A DNA stretch of 8,191 bases from an uncultured Pseudomonadales bacterium (GTDB lineage: Bacteria; Pseudomonadota; Gammaproteobacteria; Pseudomonadales; IMCC2047): contig CAMYKE010000163.1 in assembly GCA_947258895.1 (NCBI GenBank), positions 1 to 8,191 of the forward strand, in the 5' to 3' direction. The translations under genes and the position numbers were made by a program. The notes under the pieces were generated by a model. The model made no database searches. It worked only from the letters and a program-made list of their open reading frames with translations, and had not been told where the DNA came from. Below are positions 6,735 through 8,191 of this stretch, in pieces; positions within the stretch are counted from its first letter, which is position 1; the number at the start of each line of letters is the position of its first letter.

Positions 6735-6737
6735 TGA
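6721..6737. promoter_or_regulatory. Dyad over the regulator -35 box, candidate operator
   Basis: TCATTG (6721-6726), 5 nt CCGGT, CAATGA (6732-6737): a perfect 6-bp dyad that covers the -35 hexamer of the regulator promoter. Its place suits a repressor, possibly the regulator itself. Binding is inferred, not shown. Confidence 0.45.
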
Positions 6738-6764
6738 GGCCTGTTTTTCGAAAATTACGAGGCT

Positions 6765-6777
6765 AATTCGTAAAATA
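6765..6777 (-). repeat. 13-bp repeat, copy upstream of the regulator promoter
   Basis: On the minus strand this reads TATTTTACGAATT, identical over 13 bp to the plus-strand copy at 6871-6883. It ends 30 bp upstream of the regulator -35 box, centred near -72. It also forms TTACGA/TCGTAA (6755-6760 with 6768-6773) with neighbouring bases. Confidence 0.6.
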
Positions 6778-6870
6778 CATAGAAAATCATGGTTTTAATA
6801 AATCTATCGGATGCCGGCAGTTTGCTTTTTTGCACCAACTTGGCGCGGTGCGCGCACGGTTCAAGTCCAC

Positions 6871-6883
6871 TATTTTACGAATT
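6871..6883 (+). repeat. 13-bp repeat, copy upstream of the receptor promoter
   Basis: TATTTTACGAATT, an exact inverted copy of 6765-6777. It lies 22 bp upstream of the receptor -35 box, centred near -64. Relative to its own promoter it faces the same way as the other copy does to the regulator promoter, as expected for an activator site or an AT-rich upstream element. Confidence 0.6.
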
Positions 6884-6901
6884 GTTCAAATGCAAACATC
6901 T

Positions 6902-6934
6902 TTGGTTGAGCATGGCTCTAAACCAAGGTATACT
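6902..6934 (+). promoter_or_regulatory. Promoter of the TonB-dependent receptor with overlapping dyad
   Basis: TTGAGC (6906-6911), a 17-bp spacer and TATACT (6929-6934) form a sigma70-like promoter with a start near 6941. A nested dyad sits across it: TTGGTT (6902-6907) with AACCAA (6921-6926), and inside it GAGC-ATG-GCTC (6908-6918). The left half overlaps the -35 box and the right half fills the spacer, a classic repressor position. A perfect 8-bp palindrome GCGTACGC (6936-6943) covers the presumed start point. Confidence 0.6.
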
Positions 6935-7091
6935 CGCGTACGCAATAAGACGTATTAAACGACCAATAATAATCAAAAGTGTTCGGGCTGCAGGGAAGCG
7001 CAAAGTAGCGAGACACGTCCGGCGAGTGCTCTTGGCGGAATTGCCCGGCAACCGAGAATAAAAGAACGGCAACAACAGGGGAGGTATCTAA

Positions 7092-7129
7092 ATGCGTACT
7101 AGTGGGCGTTCCGTTCGCACTATACGCAT
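7092..7129 (+). promoter_or_regulatory. Stem-loop in the receptor leader
   Basis: ATGCGTA (7092-7098) pairs with TACGCAT (7123-7129); after a one-base C bulge TAGTG (7100-7104) pairs with CACTA (7118-7122). This gives 12 base pairs around a 13-nt loop. The stem includes the ATG of the leader ORF while leaving its ribosome site free. It may work as RNA (start-codon masking) or as a DNA dyad for a protein. Confidence 0.5.
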
Positions 7130-7202
7130 CCAAAGAATATCCGATTTTCAATATCCGTTTTGCAACACTTCGCTGCGAGTAATTTCGCTGCACCATAAAT
7201 AA
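7092..7202 (+). CDS. Putative 36-residue leader ORF
   Basis: ATG at 7092 follows GGGGAGG (7078-7084) by 7 nt, one of the best ribosome sites in the window. The product is 36 residues, basic and Arg/Ser/Ile-rich (starts MRTSGRSVRTIRIQ, ends SLRVISLHHK), with stop TAA at 7200-7202, 28 bp before the receptor start. It has no signal peptide or transmembrane segment and no family is recognised. Its start codon lies within the left arm of a stem-loop (7092-7129). It could be a regulatory leader peptide whose translation affects the receptor, or a chance frame. Confidence 0.4.
   Translation: MRTSGRSVRTIRIQRISDFQYPFCNTSLRVISLHHK
7136..7163 (+). repeat. Tandem 14-bp imperfect direct repeat
   Basis: AATATCCGATTTTC (7136-7149) is followed directly by AATATCCGTTTTGC (7150-7163). 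The first 8 bases are identical. A second pair, TTCGCTGC, follows at 7169-7176 and 7184-7191 with a 15-bp period. Confidence 0.5.
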
Positions 7203-7230
7203 AGTAATAAATTCTTACCGGAGGTAATAC

Positions 7231-8191
7231 ATGAAATTGTCCAAACTCACCATCGCTATTGCGGCTGGCACCACGGCGCTGTTCGGGTCCGTATCGATGC
7301 CGGTTGTGGCGGAAGAAACAGTAGAAGAAGTTATTGTGACGGGTACTGCCCGTGGCCGTACTTCGTTTGACACGCCCGTGCAGGTCACCTCGTTCGATTC
7401 ATCCCTGCTGCGCAAGCTCTCCTCGAGCAGCCAGGCCGATATCCTGCGCGTAGTACCCGGTGTGAAGCCGGAAGGCGGTGGCGGTGAAGTGGCGTCCAAT
7501 ATCTTCATTTCAGGTTTGCCCTCGGGCGGCCAGTATGCCTTTACGCCACTGCAATACGATGGCATCCCGACTATCAGCTCATTTGGTTTGAACTCGTCCT
7601 CCCACGACGTCTATGCCCGGAATGACCTGGGTATTGAACGCCTTGAATTCGTGCAGGGCGGTGCATCCAACCTGTTTGGCGCCGGCTCGGTGTCGGGCCT
7701 GATCAACTATATCAGCAAGACCGGTAGCGACGACCCGGAAAGCACCATCCAACTCGAGGCCGCCGAAGAGGGCCGCTTCAAGGCGGATTTTGCAACCAGT
7801 GGTCCGCTAGCCTCTGGCACCAATAACTACTACGCTATTTCCGGTTACTATCGCTATGACGAGGGCCCGCTGGATAGCGGACTGCCGACTGAAGGCTGGC
7901 AGTTGCGTGGTAACCTCAAGCACGTGTTCGATGACGACTCGGGCTCCTTCACTATCTATGGTCAATTGATTGACGACAAGGTGCAGTTCTTCCTGCCGTA
8001 CCCGTTGGCTGGAGACAAGAGCCGGGCCAGGGGCAATGACGGCAAGGAAGTATTCACCGCACAGACCTCAGGGGCCGAGGGCTTAAGCTATCTGACGCCG
8101 GACGGGAGATACGATACTGATATCCGTGATGGCGTATTGACCCGGGGTGGCAGCATTGCCGTAGCGTTGACTAAGGACCTGGCGAATGAAT
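7231..8191 (+). CDS. TonB-dependent outer-membrane receptor, N-terminal part
   Basis: The first 320 codons are present and the frame is open to the window end. Start is ATG at 7231 with GGAGGT (7220-7225) 5 nt upstream. Residues 1-27 form a Sec signal peptide (cleavage likely after VVA), followed by a TonB-box region TVEEVIVTGTARGR (30-43). The plug domain spans about 44-165: ADILRVVPGVKP (69-80), IFISGLPSGGQ (91-101), YDGIP (109-113), GIERLEFVQGGASNLFGAGS (134-153), GLINYISKTG (156-165). Barrel strands with aromatic ends begin near 172. Such receptors take up siderophores, vitamins or oligosaccharides using TonB energy. The setting beside a sugar-type regulator, a phosphorylase and a glycosidase suggests a glycoside ligand, though this cannot be read from the plug. 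The gene diverges from the regulator and has a long leader. Confidence 0.9.
   Translation, partial: MKLSKLTIAIAAGTTALFGSVSMPVVAEETVEEVIVTGTARGRTSFDTPVQVTSFDSSLLRKLSSSSQADILRVVPGVKPEGGGGEVASNIFISGLPSGGQYAFTPLQYDGIPTISSFGLNSSSHDVYARNDLGIERLEFVQGGASNLFGAGSVSGLINYISKTGSDDPESTIQLEAAEEGRFKADFATSGPLASGTNNYYAISGYYRYDEGPLDSGLPTEGWQLRGNLKHVFDDDSGSFTIYGQLIDDKVQFFLPYPLAGDKSRARGNDGKEVFTAQTSGAEGLSYLTPDGRYDTDIRDGVLTRGGSIAVALTKDLANE

Larger units (their letters stand above)
6941..7230 (+). other. Long (about 290 nt) 5' leader of the receptor mRNA
   Basis: If the promoter at 6906-6934 is used, the receptor mRNA has a leader of about 290 nt. It holds an 11-bp hyphenated palindrome TTGCC-C-GGCAA (7041-7051), a strong ribosome site GGGGAGG (7078-7084), a 36-codon ORF (7092-7202), a stem-loop (7092-7129) and short direct repeats (7136-7163 and 7169-7191). 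It resembles no riboswitch class that I know. A frame at 6789-7061 crosses the promoter and is taken as spurious. Confidence 0.45.

Noticed and set aside
6812..6857. Palindromes TGCCGGCA (6812-6819) and GTGCGCGCAC (6848-6857)
   Set aside because: These are short GC palindromes expected at this base composition; they are noted only because they lie between the two 13-bp repeats.
6789..7061. 90-codon plus-strand frame between regulator and receptor
   Set aside because: It spans the receptor promoter and dyad, lacks a ribosome site and shows no family features.
7032..7061. Alternative receptor promoter starting at TTGGCG
   Set aside because: No acceptable -10 hexamer lies at 16-18 bp (best is GAATAA or AGAATA), so it is weaker than the 6906-6934 promoter.

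Overview
The window reads as chromosomal DNA of a Gram-negative, moderately GC-rich proteobacterium. The evidence is a TonB-dependent outer-membrane receptor, strong Shine-Dalgarno sites, sigma70-like promoters and a Tat-type leader. The receptor style and sugar-handling genes suggest an aquatic gammaproteobacterium, but this is inference and no lineage is proven.

Layout. At 1-453 (minus) is the N-terminal part of a Tat-exported flavin amine oxidase-like protein that runs off the window. A 529-bp divergent intergenic region follows (454-982), with several inverted repeats. At 983-2803 (plus) is a clan GH-G, GH63/MGH1-like glycoside hydrolase. It converges on a GH13_18 sugar phosphorylase (2902-4686, minus), with a GC-rich hairpin cluster between them. 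Upstream of the phosphorylase on the same strand is a large transcription regulator (4914-6680, minus) with a rare composite layout: DeoR-type helix-turn-helix, LacI/RbsB-like sugar-binding domain, then a DeoR C-terminal sensor domain. Divergent from it is a TonB-dependent receptor (from 7231, plus, cut by the window end). The control region between them (6681-7230) holds two good promoters, dyads, a 13-bp repeat placed in the same orientation upstream of each promoter, and a roughly 290-nt leader with a 36-codon ORF and a stem-loop.

How it may work. The receptor would bring a glycoside across the outer membrane. No inner-membrane transporter is visible in the window. In the cytoplasm the phosphorylase would split an alpha-glucoside to glucose 1-phosphate plus an acceptor, and the GH63-like enzyme would hydrolyse the same or a related compound. 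Known relatives of these two enzymes (glucosylglycerate phosphorylase in GH13_18; glucosylglycerate and mannosylglycerate hydrolases in GH63) point to a compatible-solute glycoside such as glucosylglycerate or glucosylglycerol, but sucrose-like substrates are not excluded. The hybrid regulator could sense both a free sugar (periplasmic-binding-type domain) and a phosphorylated intermediate (DeoR C domain). It is the most unusual element here.
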